A stretch of DNA of 64,000 bases, from contig LNDU01000056.1 of assembly GCA_001464735.1 (NCBI GenBank), forward strand, positions 62,001 to 126,000, given 5' to 3'. The DNA comes from Nitrospira sp. Ga0074138. GTDB taxonomy: Bacteria; Nitrospirota; Nitrospiria; Nitrospirales; Nitrospiraceae. Positions 53,447 to 62,923 of this stretch are shown here, in pieces. Under the pieces are notes generated by a model. The model saw only the letters and a list, made by a program, of their open reading frames with translations. It searched no databases and was not told the DNA's origin. Position numbers and translations under genes: made by a program. The first letter of the stretch is position 1; every line of letters starts with the position of its first letter.

Positions 53447-56400
53447 CTAGTGTACCGCGCTCGCCTTCCGCTTCCGTTCTTCTATGACACGCTTGTAGTC
53501 GACCGGCATGACCTTGACAAACTTCGGCAAGGTGGCCTCGAACGCATCGAGGACCTGTTTGGCCTTCCTACTCCCCGTATACATGAAGTGTTTCGTGATC
53601 AACCCGTGGAGCAGTTGCTTGTCTTCCTTCGTCGTCACCGGCTCCAGTTCGACCATCCCAGTGTTACAACGGCTCTGGAATGTCCCACCGTCGTCCAGCA
53701 CGAACGCCACTCCCCCAGACATGCCAGCCGCAAAGTTGCGGCCAGTCCTGCCGAGCACCACGACCACACCGCCGGTCATGTATTCACATCCGTGATCGCC
53801 CGTCCCTTCGACGACGGCCTGTGCCCCGCTGTTCCGCACGGCAAACCGTTCCCCCGCCATCCCATAGAAATAGGCCTCACCCTGCGTGGCCCCATAGAGC
53901 GACGTATTGCCGATCAAAATCGTCTCTTCCGGATTGTACAAAATGTTCTTGGGCGGGAAGACGATGATCTTGCCACCGGACAATCCCTTGCCGATATAGT
54001 CGTTGGACTCCCCTTCCAACGTCAGCGTGATGCCTTTCGCAAGGAAAGCTCCGAACGATTGGCCTGCCGAGCCGGTAAATTTAATCGAGATGGTGTCTTC
54101 CGGCAATCCGTCCGGCCCGTACCTCTTCACGATCTTGCTGGAGAGCACCGTGCCGGTCGTCCGGTTGATGTTCCTGATCGGAAGATCGAGCGTGACCTTC
54201 TCACCCTTCTCGATCGCAGCCTTGCAGAGATCCACAAGCTTGTTATCGAGGATGTCGGCGAGACCATGGTCCTGCTTCTGCACGCAATAACGCGGCACAT
54301 CCGCCGGCACATCCGGAGCCGTCAGCAGCGGCGTGAGGTCCAACCCCTTGGCTTTCCAGTGGTCGACGGCTTTCGTGATCTTGAGTTTGTCGACGCAGCC
54401 GACCATCTCGTTGATTGTCCTGAAGCCGAGCTTCGCCATCAACTGCCGTGCTTCTTCGGCTACGAAGAACAGATAATTGACGATGTGTTCCGGCTTGCCG
54501 TTGAACTTCTTGCGCAATTCAGGATCTTGTGTCGCGATCCCGACCGGACAGGTATTCAGATGGCACTTGCGCATCATGATGCAGCCTTCGACGATGAGGG
54601 GGGCTGTCGCGAACCCATATTCTTCCGCACCAAGCAGCGTAGCGATGACCACGTCGCGGCCGGTCTTCATCTGGCCATCCGTTTCGACACGGATGCGCCC
54701 TCGCAAATCGTTGAGGACCAACGTCTGATGAGTTTCCGCCAGCCCCAGCTCCCAAGGGATCCCAGCGTATTTGATCGATGCCAAGGGGGAAGCACCAGTG
54801 CCGCCCGAATCGCCGCTGATAAGCACCTTGTCCGCATGGGCCTTGGCAACACCGGCTGCGACCGTGCCGACGCCGACCTCCGCCACCAGTTTCACGGAGA
54901 CCCCGGCATCAGGATTGGAATTCTTGAGGTCAAAGATCAGCTGGGCTAAATCCTCGATCGAATAGATGTCGTGATGCGGGGGCGGCGAAATCAGTTGCAC
55001 GCCCGGCGTGGCATATCGGAAGCGCGCGATGTTTTCGTCCACCTTGTGCCCCGGCAATTGGCCGCCTTCTCCGGGCTTGGCCCCCTGTGCCATCTTGATC
55101 TGCAATTCCCGCGCGTTCACGAGATAATGCGCCGTGACTCCGAATCTGGCAGACGCCACCTGTTTGATATAGCTGTTCTTTGAATCGCCGTTCGGCAAGG
55201 GCTTGAACCGCTCAGGATCTTCGCCCCCTTCCCCTGTGTTACTCTTGCCGCCGAGCCGGTTCATCGCGATGGCCAGCGTTTCATGCGCTTCCTTGCTTAT
55301 CGAGCCGAAGGACATCGCGCCGGTGTTGAAGCGCTTCACGATATCTTTGGCCGGCTCCACTTCCTCAATGGGAATCGGCTGGGGGGCGAACTTGAAATCC
55401 AGCAGACCACGCAAGTTCGACAGCCGCTTGCTCTCGTCGTTCACGATCTGCGCGAATTCGGCGTAGGTCTTTGGATCGTTCGAACGGCTGGCATGCTGCA
55501 GTTTGTAGATCGTCTCCGGATTCCAGTTATGGTGCTCACCCTGAATGCGGTAGTGGATCTCGCCACCGAAATCAAGTTGGCGGATCGCCGCCGGCTCATA
55601 GGCAGTTCGGTGTCGGCGTAGCGTTTCTTCACCAACTTCGCGGATGCCGACCCCTTCCACGCGCGACGGGGTCCCGGTGAAGTAGCGGTCGATCAGTTCG
55701 CGACTCAACCCGATCGCCTCAAAAATCTGCGCCCCGCAGTAGGACTGCACCGTGGAAATCCCCATTTTCGAGAAGATCTTGAGCAGGCCCTTGTTAATGG
55801 CCTTGATGAATTTCCCTTCCGCCGTCTGCGCATCGAGTCCTTCCGGCAGATAGTTATCACGCTCCATGTCGACGAGCGACTCGAACACCAGATAGGGGTT
55901 GATGGTCCCAGCACCATAGCCGAGCAAACAGGCAAACTGATGCACATCGCGAGGCTCGCCGGTTTCGAGGATCAAGCCCACTTCAGTTCGCGTACATTCC
56001 CGAACCAGGTGATGGTGGATGGCGGAGATACCGAGCAAACTCGGGATCGGGGCCCACTGTTCATCAACGCCACGATCACTCAAAATGAGAAACTTGTAGC
56101 CTTCCTTAATCGCCTGCGAGGCTTGCCGGCAGAGGTCGTCAACCGCCTCGCCAAGCCCATCAGGCCCTTCGGCGACGCGGAACAACATGCGGAGGGTCTT
56201 GCTCTTGAAGTGCGGGTCGGAAATACCTCTAATCTTTTGCAGATCGGCGTTCGTAAGAATCGGCTGCTGCACCTTGATACGGCGGCACGACTCCGGCGAT
56301 TCGTCCATCAAGTTTGGCTTCGGACCGATGTTAGTCACGAGCGACATGACGAGCTGTTCACGGATCGGATCGATGGGAGGATTCGTCACCTGCGCAAAGA

Positions 56401-57964
56401 GCTGCTTGAAATATTTGAACAGAAGCTGCGGCCGGTCAGACAGCACCGCCAACGGGGTATCGGTGCCCATGGAGGAGATCGCTTCTTCGCCCATCACGAT
56501 CATCGGTGTGATGACCATTTTGAGCTCTTCGACCGTATAGCCGAAGGCTTGCTGCCGCTGGCGGATCGTCGGGTGGTCGGGCTGCGGAACATTCAGCGGC
56601 TCCGGCAACTCATCCAACGAGACACCATACTGCGTCACCCAACTGCGATAGGGTTTGCGGCCGACGATATCGGCCTTAATCTCTTCGTCATCGATGATAC
56701 GGCCCTGCACCGTATCGACGAGGAACATGCGGCCAGGTTGGAGCCGGCCCTTCATGCGGATCTCTTTTGCGTCAGCCGGCAAGACACCGGCCTCGGATGC
56801 CAGAACCACGAGACCGTCGGTCGTGACTTGATAACGGCAGGGACGCAGCCCATTCCGATCCAACGTCGCGCCGATCATTTTGCCGTCGGTAAAACAGACA
56901 GCTGCCGGCCCGTCCCATGGCTCCATCATCGCCGCGTGATACTGGTAGAAGCCCCGACGATCCAAATCCATCTGGGCATTCGCCACCCAGGGCTCTGGAA
57001 TTAACATCATCATGGCATGGGGGAGCGAACGGCCCCCGAGCAGCAGAAATTCGAGGGTATTGTCCAGACAAGCCGAGTCACTTTGATCCTCCGAGACGAT
57101 CGGGAACAGCTTCTCCATATCCTTCCCGAATAACTCGGAATGAAGACGTCCCTGGCGAGCCTTCATCCAATTGACGTTCCCCTTCAGGGTATTGATCTCT
57201 CCATTGTGGCACACATACCGATAGGGATGGGCCCGCGGCCAGGTGGGAAAGGTATTCGTGCTGAAGCGTGAGTGCACCAAGGCCAGTGCGCTGACCATTC
57301 GTTCATCGGTGAGGTCTTGGTAGTATGCCGCCATTTGATGCGGCAACAACAACCCCTTATAGACGATGGTGTTGGCCGACAGGCTGGAGACGTAGAAATG
57401 TTCCCGCCCTTGAATGGCCGACTCCGCCACGGCCTTTTCAACCCGCTTGCGAGTCACATACAGTTTTCGCTCAAATTGGGCTTCGTTGAAGGCATCTCGC
57501 GCGATGAAGATCTGCCGCATGAACGGCTCGGTCGTTCGCGCTTGCGCGCCGATTCGGTCGCTCTTGACCGGCACATCTCGCCAACCGAGCAAACGCAAGC
57601 CTTCTTCCACAAGAATCTCTGTGAACAGCTTCTCGCACAACCGCCGAGCATCTGCAGTAGGCGGGAGAAAGAGCTGGCCCACTCCGTACTCGCCAACATC
57701 TGGCAATGACACGCCAACATCCCCCGCGACCCGCTTCAGGAACGTGTGCGGGACTTGCAAAAGAATGCCGGCTCCGTCTCCCGTGCAGGGATCAGCGCCC
57801 TGTGCTCCACGATGGGTCAGATTCTCCAATACTTGAAGACCTTTACGGACAATGTCATGGGATTTCTTCCCTTTTATGTTAACGACAAAACCGATCCCAC
57901 AGGAGTCCTTTTCGTGCCGAGGATCGTAGAGCCCTTGTTGGCGTGGAAACCCAGGAATGTTCAT
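53447..57964 (-). CDS. gltB: Glutamate synthase large subunit
   Basis: GltB makes two glutamates from glutamine and 2-oxoglutarate. The 1505-residue protein starts with a short propeptide, then the glutaminase Cys at residue 22 ([10 protein letters not shown], to be exposed by cleavage), the central domain, the FMN-binding synthase domain ([39 protein letters not shown]), 3Fe-4S cysteines in [19 protein letters not shown] and a C-terminal beta-helix (GXXGXXXG repeats, [17 protein letters not shown]). I chose the ATG at 57964 because it places the Cys correctly; the open frame to 58057 is not family-like. Confidence 0.96.
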   Translation of the reverse strand: MNIPGFPRQQGLYDPRHEKDSCGIGFVVNIKGKKSHDIVRKGLQVLENLTHRGAQGADPCTGDGAGILLQVPHTFLKRVAGDVGVSLPDVGEYGVGQLFLPPTADARRLCEKLFTEILVEEGLRLLGWRDVPVKSDRIGAQARTTEPFMRQIFIARDAFNEAQFERKLYVTRKRVEKAVAESAIQGREHFYVSSLSANTIVYKGLLLPHQMAAYYQDLTDERMVSALALVHSRFSTNTFPTWPRAHPYRYVCHNGEINTLKGNVNWMKARQGRLHSELFGKDMEKLFPIVSEDQSDSACLDNTLEFLLLGGRSLPHAMMMLIPEPWVANAQMDLDRRGFYQYHAAMMEPWDGPAAVCFTDGKMIGATLDRNGLRPCRYQVTTDGLVVLASEAGVLPADAKEIRMKGRLQPGRMFLVDTVQGRIIDDEEIKADIVGRKPYRSWVTQYGVSLDELPEPLNVPQPDHPTIRQRQQAFGYTVEELKMVITPMIVMGEEAISSMGTDTPLAVLSDRPQLLFKYFKQLFAQVTNPPIDPIREQLVMSLVTNIGPKPNLMDESPESCRRIKVQQPILTNADLQKIRGISDPHFKSKTLRMLFRVAEGPDGLGEAVDDLCRQASQAIKEGYKFLILSDRGVDEQWAPIPSLLGISAIHHHLVRECTRTEVGLILETGEPRDVHQFACLLGYGAGTINPYLVFESLVDMERDNYLPEGLDAQTAEGKFIKAINKGLLKIFSKMGISTVQSYCGAQIFEAIGLSRELIDRYFTGTPSRVEGVGIREVGEETLRRHRTAYEPAAIRQLDFGGEIHYRIQGEHHNWNPETIYKLQHASRSNDPKTYAEFAQIVNDESKRLSNLRGLLDFKFAPQPIPIEEVEPAKDIVKRFNTGAMSFGSISKEAHETLAIAMNRLGGKSNTGEGGEDPERFKPLPNGDSKNSYIKQVASARFGVTAHYLVNARELQIKMAQGAKPGEGGQLPGHKVDENIARFRYATPGVQLISPPPHHDIYSIEDLAQLIFDLKNSNPDAGVSVKLVAEVGVGTVAAGVAKAHADKVLISGDSGGTGASPLASIKYAGIPWELGLAETHQTLVLNDLRGRIRVETDGQMKTGRDVVIATLLGAEEYGFATAPLIVEGCIMMRKCHLNTCPVGIATQDPELRKKFNGKPEHIVNYLFFVAEEARQLMAKLGFRTINEMVGCVDKLKITKAVDHWKAKGLDLTPLLTAPDVPADVPRYCVQKQDHGLADILDNKLVDLCKAAIEKGEKVTLDLPIRNINRTTGTVLSSKIVKRYGPDGLPEDTISIKFTGSAGQSFGAFLAKGITLTLEGESNDYIGKGLSGGKIIVFPPKNILYNPEETILIGNTSLYGATQGEAYFYGMAGERFAVRNSGAQAVVEGTGDHGCEYMTGGVVVVLGRTGRNFAAGMSGGVAFVLDDGGTFQSRCNTGMVELEPVTTKEDKQLLHGLITKHFMYTGSRKAKQVLDAFEATLPKFVKVMPVDYKRVIEERKRKASAVH

Positions 57965-58150
57965 GTACCTAATCTCGTTAAAAGACTGAGAGTTTTTCCT
58001 ATATATGTAGGGAATGAAGCACGCGAGAAACCTGGGGTGGATTTGCCCCTCTAGCACTCAGGGTGAACCTCACCTGATTGTCACGATGGGACCTTACTGG
58101 ATGGGTCATTCCTCTGTCAAGATTGCGGCGTCTATACCTCTTTCATTTGC

Positions 58151-58180
58151 TTGACTTTATTTCCTCGGCTGCCATACCAT
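58151..58180 (+). promoter_or_regulatory. Predicted promoter directly in front of the polyprenyl synthase start
   Basis: TTGACT (58151-58156), 18-nt spacer, TACCAT (58175-58180). The expected start of transcription falls at or within a few bases of the ATG at 58187, and no ribosome site is seen. By eye only. Confidence 0.4.
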
Positions 58181-58186
58181 CCGCGC

Positions 58187-59191
58187 ATGACACAAAGTCC
58201 AGCGATCGCAATCCTGCACAGTATGTCGGATGTGTGGGACGCCTACCGTGGCGAACTGGACGGAGTGGAAGATCGAGTCAGGGGGAACCTCGACTCCAGC
58301 GTGACTCTGGTCAATACGGTCGCTGCCCATATCTTGAGCGGTGGCGGCAAACGCATCAGACCTCTGCTCCTCCTCCTGTCGGCTCGCCTCTGCGGCTATC
58401 CTGGCGCCGAGCATCATCAGCTTGGCAGCATCGTGGAGTTCATCCACACCGCAACCCTGTTACACGACGATGTCGTCGATGACGCCGATCTCCGAAGGGG
58501 CAGAAGAGCCGCACGTAAAGTGTGGGGAAACCAGATCAGCATTCTCGTCGGCGATTACCTCTATACGAAGGCCATGTGCAAAGTCGTTGAGTTCCAGAAT
58601 CAAGGCATCAATGAAGTCCTAGCCGAGGCCTGCAACAAAATGGCGGAAGGTGAAGTCCTTCAGCTGTACTATAACGGCAACCCCTCGATGCCGGAACTTG
58701 AGTATATCAAGATCGTCGAGCATAAGACCGCCGGCCTCATTGCGGCAGCGTGCCGTATGGGTGCCATTCTGGCCGAGGCGTCTGAAACCCAACAGGAGGC
58801 GCTGTTCCGCTTCGGACAATACCTCGGCATCGCCTTTCAAGTCGCCGACGATACCTTGGACTACATCGCAAACGGCGAGTCGCTCGGAAAAACGATCGGG
58901 CAAGATCTCCGGCAGGGAAAAGCGACGCTGCCGCTGCTGCATCTGTTGCAACATTGCTCGGAGCAGGACCGCCAAATGATCAAGGACCGAATGGAAACCC
59001 GGACGCTCAGCACCGCCGATCTGGAACGAATCTTATTCTTGATGACCGATTTCGGTTCGATCACCTATGCGATGGATCGCGCGAGCGCCTATATCGCCGC
59101 TGCCAAACATGAGCTTGAACGCTTCGACGATAGTACCGCACGCCGTGCGCTGTCGGTCGCCGCTGATTATATGATTACCCGCGACCGATAG
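58187..59191 (+). CDS. ispB: Polyprenyl diphosphate synthase (trans, long chain)
   Basis: Makes the all-trans prenyl chain for quinones. The 334-residue protein has GGGKRIRPLLLL, the first Asp-rich motif LLHDDVVDDADLRRGR (DDx2-4D), GNQISILVGDYLYT, KTAGLIAAAC, the second Asp-rich motif FQVADDTLDYIA and GKATLPLL. Length and motifs fit octaprenyl or similar synthases; chain length cannot be judged. Start: ATG at 58187; a second in-frame ATG at 58223 is possible. Confidence 0.93.
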   Translation: MTQSPAIAILHSMSDVWDAYRGELDGVEDRVRGNLDSSVTLVNTVAAHILSGGGKRIRPLLLLLSARLCGYPGAEHHQLGSIVEFIHTATLLHDDVVDDADLRRGRRAARKVWGNQISILVGDYLYTKAMCKVVEFQNQGINEVLAEACNKMAEGEVLQLYYNGNPSMPELEYIKIVEHKTAGLIAAACRMGAILAEASETQQEALFRFGQYLGIAFQVADDTLDYIANGESLGKTIGQDLRQGKATLPLLHLLQHCSEQDRQMIKDRMETRTLSTADLERILFLMTDFGSITYAMDRASAYIAAAKHELERFDDSTARRALSVAADYMITRDR

Positions 59192-59320
59192 TTGTCTTCC
59201 CACCAGCTAGAAGAACGCTGGACCGTAGCAGCGGCACAGCGTAGGGCGAAAGGATCCCACTCTCTCCTCTAACCATCAAACCGTCGTCGCACTGTCACGA
59301 CATTAACCAAGGGGTTGTTC

Positions 59321-60643
59321 ATGTCACAGATTTTTCCATTCCAGGGTGTGCTGTACGATCAAACGCTCGTGGGTACCATCAAGGATGTGGTCGCCCCACC
59401 GTACGACATTATCGACACGAATGGGCAGAAGCGACTTCACGATCGCCATCCCCACAACATTATCCGAATGGAACTAGGGCTCGACCAGACCGGGGACAAC
59501 TCTGCCCATAACCGGTACACCCGCGCAGCAGCGACACTGCAGACCTGGCTCAACGAGGGTATCCTGAAGCGCGAGGCAACGCCGGCCGTCTACTATCACA
59601 CGATTGAATACACCCCTCCCTATTCAGCTCCCGATGCTCCGAAGAAAATGCTTCGGGGATTTCTGGCGCTGGCAAAGCTGGAGGCGCTCGACTCCGGACA
59701 TATCTACCCTCATGAGAACACACGTGCCGCAGCAAAGACTGATCGCCTGAATCTGCTTGAAGCCTGTCGTTCAAACTTCAGCCCGATCTGGTCCCTCTAC
59801 GCCGATCCGCTCGGTGCCATCATCCAACTTCTGGAAACTGCAATAAAAGGCACGCCGGCGCGCTACGACTTTCAAGACGATGCCGGATGTCGCGAATGCT
59901 TGTGGACCGTGACCGACGAGACGGTACTGAAACAGGTGACCAATGCGATGCACAGCAAGCCGCTGTTCATCGCAGACGGTCACCATCGCTATGAAACGGC
60001 GTTGAACTATCAAAAGCTCCGGCGACAGCAGATGGGCCCTCAGGCTGGGCTGCAACCATACGACTCGGTGCTCATGCTGCTCACCCCGCTTGAAGATCCA
60101 GGCTTGACGGTATTACCAACGCACCGCGTTGCGACCACCCCCTTGCCGTCTACAGACCAGATCAAGACGGTACTGGACGACGTGTTCGAGCTTCGAGAAT
60201 TCCCCTTTAACGCATCCACCCAAAAGCACACACGCTCACAATTCCTGGCCAGCTTGCGGACTGAAGGAAAGAAGGCCCCAGTGTTCGGGCTGACGCGTCA
60301 AGGCGACAACCGCTACATCACTCTCACACTGAAGCCGGCGCATCGACCTTCCATTCAGGCCTCACCTCGAGCCAAACTCGACGTCTCCCTGCTGCAGCAA
60401 CTGATCGTGACCAGGCTCTGTCCAACGCAACAGGAACAAGAAGCCATTCTGTACACCAAAGATGACCATGAGGCCCTGGACTGGGTGGCGGACGGAACAG
60501 GGACGGGCGCATTCCTGCTCAACGCCACGAAGGTCAGTGAAGTGCAAGCGGTCGCGGCTGCGGGCGAGCGGATGCCCCACAAATCGACATATTTTTACCC
60601 GAAGCCCTTGACGGGACTCGTCATCAACGTCATGAACGGGTAG
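59321..60643 (+). CDS. DUF1015 family protein
   Basis: A 440-residue cytoplasmic protein of the DUF1015 family. Key blocks: VAPPYDIID near the start, the conserved FIADGHHRYETALNYQ in the middle and ALDWVADGTGTGAFLLNATK near the end. The DGHHR block resembles the phosphate-binding motif of the ParB/Srx fold, in which a small-molecule kinase is known; a nucleotide-dependent enzyme is possible but not established. The ATG at 59321 has AAGGGG upstream. Confidence 0.88.
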   Translation: MSQIFPFQGVLYDQTLVGTIKDVVAPPYDIIDTNGQKRLHDRHPHNIIRMELGLDQTGDNSAHNRYTRAAATLQTWLNEGILKREATPAVYYHTIEYTPPYSAPDAPKKMLRGFLALAKLEALDSGHIYPHENTRAAAKTDRLNLLEACRSNFSPIWSLYADPLGAIIQLLETAIKGTPARYDFQDDAGCRECLWTVTDETVLKQVTNAMHSKPLFIADGHHRYETALNYQKLRRQQMGPQAGLQPYDSVLMLLTPLEDPGLTVLPTHRVATTPLPSTDQIKTVLDDVFELREFPFNASTQKHTRSQFLASLRTEGKKAPVFGLTRQGDNRYITLTLKPAHRPSIQASPRAKLDVSLLQQLIVTRLCPTQQEQEAILYTKDDHEALDWVADGTGTGAFLLNATKVSEVQAVAAAGERMPHKSTYFYPKPLTGLVINVMNG

Positions 60644-60737
60644 GTGGGGATGTCTCGCACATCGCCGCTCGTCAATAGATAACGACTTCCTGGCCGATTC
60701 GGCCATAACGGGCGACCGAAGACAGAGGATTATTTCG

Positions 60738-62099
60738 ATGAACGCCAAAATTCTTATTGTCGACGATGACCCCGACATCGTCATGATGCTTGAGGACCGG
60801 CTCCATGCTTCCGGATACGAGACCGTCGCGGCCACCGAGGGGCAACAGGCGCTTGACCATATCGTTCACGAGTCTCCCCAGCTGATCCTCCTGGACCTCA
60901 CACTGCCCAAAGTGTCAGGACTTGAAGTTCTCAAGCGCCTGTCCCAGATCAAACCGACTGAAAATATTCCCGTCATCGTCATGACCGCGCATGGCTCTGT
61001 TGAAGCCGCGGTTGAGGCCATGAAGGAAGGGGCGTACGACTTTCTGACCAAACCCCTCGATAAAGACCATCTGTTGATCGTGATTCGCAAAGCCTTGGAG
61101 CGAGATTCACTGCGACGCCAGGTCGCCTATCTCCGGTCTGAGGTCGACGGCCGTTATGCCTCCATCGTCGGCAACAGCCCGTCCGTCAAGTCTGTCGTGG
61201 AAGCGGCACAACGGGCCGCCAAATCCGATGCGAGCGTATTACTCCTCGGCGAAAGCGGGACCGGCAAGGAACTCTTCGCTCGGTCGATCCATCAGTGGAG
61301 CCATCGTAGTGCCATGCCGCTCATCGTCATCAACTGTGTCGCCTTGACGGAGACGTTGCTAGAGAACGAACTATTCGGACATGAGCGAGGAGCGTTCACC
61401 GGGGCCGACCGACAGCAGAAGGGCAAGCTGGAAATGGCGGACGGGGGAACCGTCTTCCTTGACGAGATCGGAGACATGTCCCTTCCGTTGCAAGCGAAGT
61501 TATTACGTGTCCTGCAAGACCGGGAGTTTCAGCGTGTTGGCGGCTCCAAGACCGTCTCAGTCAACATTCGTATCATTGCGGCCACGAACAAGGACCTTCG
61601 GCAGGCCGTGCGAGCAGGCCAGTTCCGCGAAGATCTCTATTTTCGACTCAACGTCGTGACCCTGACCCTGCCACCGCTTCGCGAACGATCAGGGGATGTC
61701 CCGGCCCTGGCCCAGTTCTTTTTGGATCGGCATACGAGAGATGCAAAACGACCAGGCATGGCACTGAGTATGGCGGCAATCGAGGCCTTGACCGGCTATC
61801 CCTGGCCGGGAAATATTCGGGAATTGGACAATGTGATCGCGCGCGCCGTCGTCTTGAGCCAGAAAGACATCATTGAACCGGAGATGTTGGCGCTCCTGGC
61901 AGATGACACTGGTCCCTGTCGAGGCGAAGACACTTTTCTCCCGTACCTGAACCTGCCCTACCATGAATCGATGGAACACCACAGCCGCTACATCATCGCG
62001 CGCGCGATGGAACTGGCCGAAGGCAATCAGACAAAAGCCGCCGAATCGCTCAAGCTTCAGCGAACCTATCTGGCTCGGTTACTCAAACAGCAAAAATAG
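60738..62099 (+). CDS. NtrC-family sigma54-dependent response regulator
   Basis: A 453-residue regulator: receiver domain with DDD near residue 9-11 and phosphoacceptor D53 (LILLDLTLPK), the sigma54-interacting AAA+ domain with LGESGTGKELFARSIH, GAFTGAD, GGTVFLDEIGDMSL and FREDLYFRLNVV, and a C-terminal Fis-type helix-turn-helix (GNQTKAAESLKLQRTYLARL). All active residues are present. No histidine kinase is adjacent, so its sensor is unknown. AGAGGA precedes the start. Its targets cannot be guessed from context. Confidence 0.93.
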   Translation: MNAKILIVDDDPDIVMMLEDRLHASGYETVAATEGQQALDHIVHESPQLILLDLTLPKVSGLEVLKRLSQIKPTENIPVIVMTAHGSVEAAVEAMKEGAYDFLTKPLDKDHLLIVIRKALERDSLRRQVAYLRSEVDGRYASIVGNSPSVKSVVEAAQRAAKSDASVLLLGESGTGKELFARSIHQWSHRSAMPLIVINCVALTETLLENELFGHERGAFTGADRQQKGKLEMADGGTVFLDEIGDMSLPLQAKLLRVLQDREFQRVGGSKTVSVNIRIIAATNKDLRQAVRAGQFREDLYFRLNVVTLTLPPLRERSGDVPALAQFFLDRHTRDAKRPGMALSMAAIEALTGYPWPGNIRELDNVIARAVVLSQKDIIEPEMLALLADDTGPCRGEDTFLPYLNLPYHESMEHHSRYIIARAMELAEGNQTKAAESLKLQRTYLARLLKQQK

Positions 62100-62149
62100 G
62101 CAAGACGAGGTGACTGGTCGACGGAGGGTTGCGACTGGGGCAAGGCGGT

Positions 62150-62911
62150 CTAGCTGAGCGGCACATGCGCTTCGGCTGGCTGGCGAGCTTCCAAACGAAT
62201 CAGTCCCGCTCGGACATCCCGTTCCGCCTGCGCGTAGCGCTCGGCCGTGCCAATATCCGACCAATAGCCCTGCAGATCATACCCGAGCACCGGCTCTCCT
62301 CGCTCGATGGCGTTCACATAAGGATCGATGATCGAAGAGGGCACTCCTTTCGGCACCTGCCGGAGCAACCGAGGGTGCAAGATGTGAATCCCGGCGAACA
62401 TGCGCGACATCGTGGGAACGGAATCCGCAAGCCCTTTTCCGGTGATACGCAGGATCTTCCTCCCCTTCTCTTCCAACTCAACTAGCCCCCAGCTGACCGC
62501 GTCCGAATCTTCCCGAAGCACCAACGTTGCCGCCGCGTGGCTGGTGCGATGAAAGTCACAGAGCGCCTCAAGGTCCAATTCCACCAGTGTATCCCCATTG
62601 AGAATCAACACGGGCTCTCCCGAAAAATGAGATTCCGCTTGTTTGATTCCACCGCCGGTGCCCAGAATGACCGGCTCATGCGAATAGATGATCCGCATCC
62701 CAAATTTCGAACCCGTGCCCAATGCCTGCTCGATCATCGGCCCCAGATGATGCAGGTTGATCACGACTTGATGGAATCCATGCCGCCTCAGCAACAGGAG
62801 GTTCCAGACGATGAGCGGCACCCCGCCGACCGGCAGCAACGGCTTAGGAATGGTGTACGTCAGCGGTCTCAGGCGAGTGCCCAGACCAGCCGCAAGAATC
62901 ATGGCCTTCAC
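62150..62911 (-). CDS. murU: Sugar-1-phosphate nucleotidyltransferase, MurU-like
   Basis: A 253-residue nucleotidyltransferase with the activating motif MILAAGLGTRLRPLTYTIPK at the start, KPLLPVGGVPLI, LGTGGGIKQAE, LILNGDTLVE and GYWSDIGTAERY at the end. It is of the single-domain type that includes MurU (MurNAc-1-P uridylyltransferase) and mannose- or heptose-1-P enzymes. It follows by 12 nt a phosphotransferase resembling AmgK. Together the AmgK-MurU pair would recycle cell-wall amino sugars to UDP-MurNAc, bypassing de novo synthesis. The substrate is inferred from this pairing. Confidence 0.75.
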   Translation of the reverse strand: MKAMILAAGLGTRLRPLTYTIPKPLLPVGGVPLIVWNLLLLRRHGFHQVVINLHHLGPMIEQALGTGSKFGMRIIYSHEPVILGTGGGIKQAESHFSGEPVLILNGDTLVELDLEALCDFHRTSHAAATLVLREDSDAVSWGLVELEEKGRKILRITGKGLADSVPTMSRMFAGIHILHPRLLRQVPKGVPSSIIDPYVNAIERGEPVLGYDLQGYWSDIGTAERYAQAERDVRAGLIRLEARQPAEAHVPLS

Positions 62912-62923
62912 ACAATCAGTCCT

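Noticed and set aside
53450..54949. A 499-codon plus-strand open frame opposite gltB
   Set aside because: It is a shadow of the real gltB frame in GC-rich DNA; the sequence has no protein family features and no ribosome site.
55940..57004. A 354-codon plus-strand open frame opposite gltB
   Set aside because: Same reason: antisense shadow with Arg/His-rich, low-quality protein sequence.
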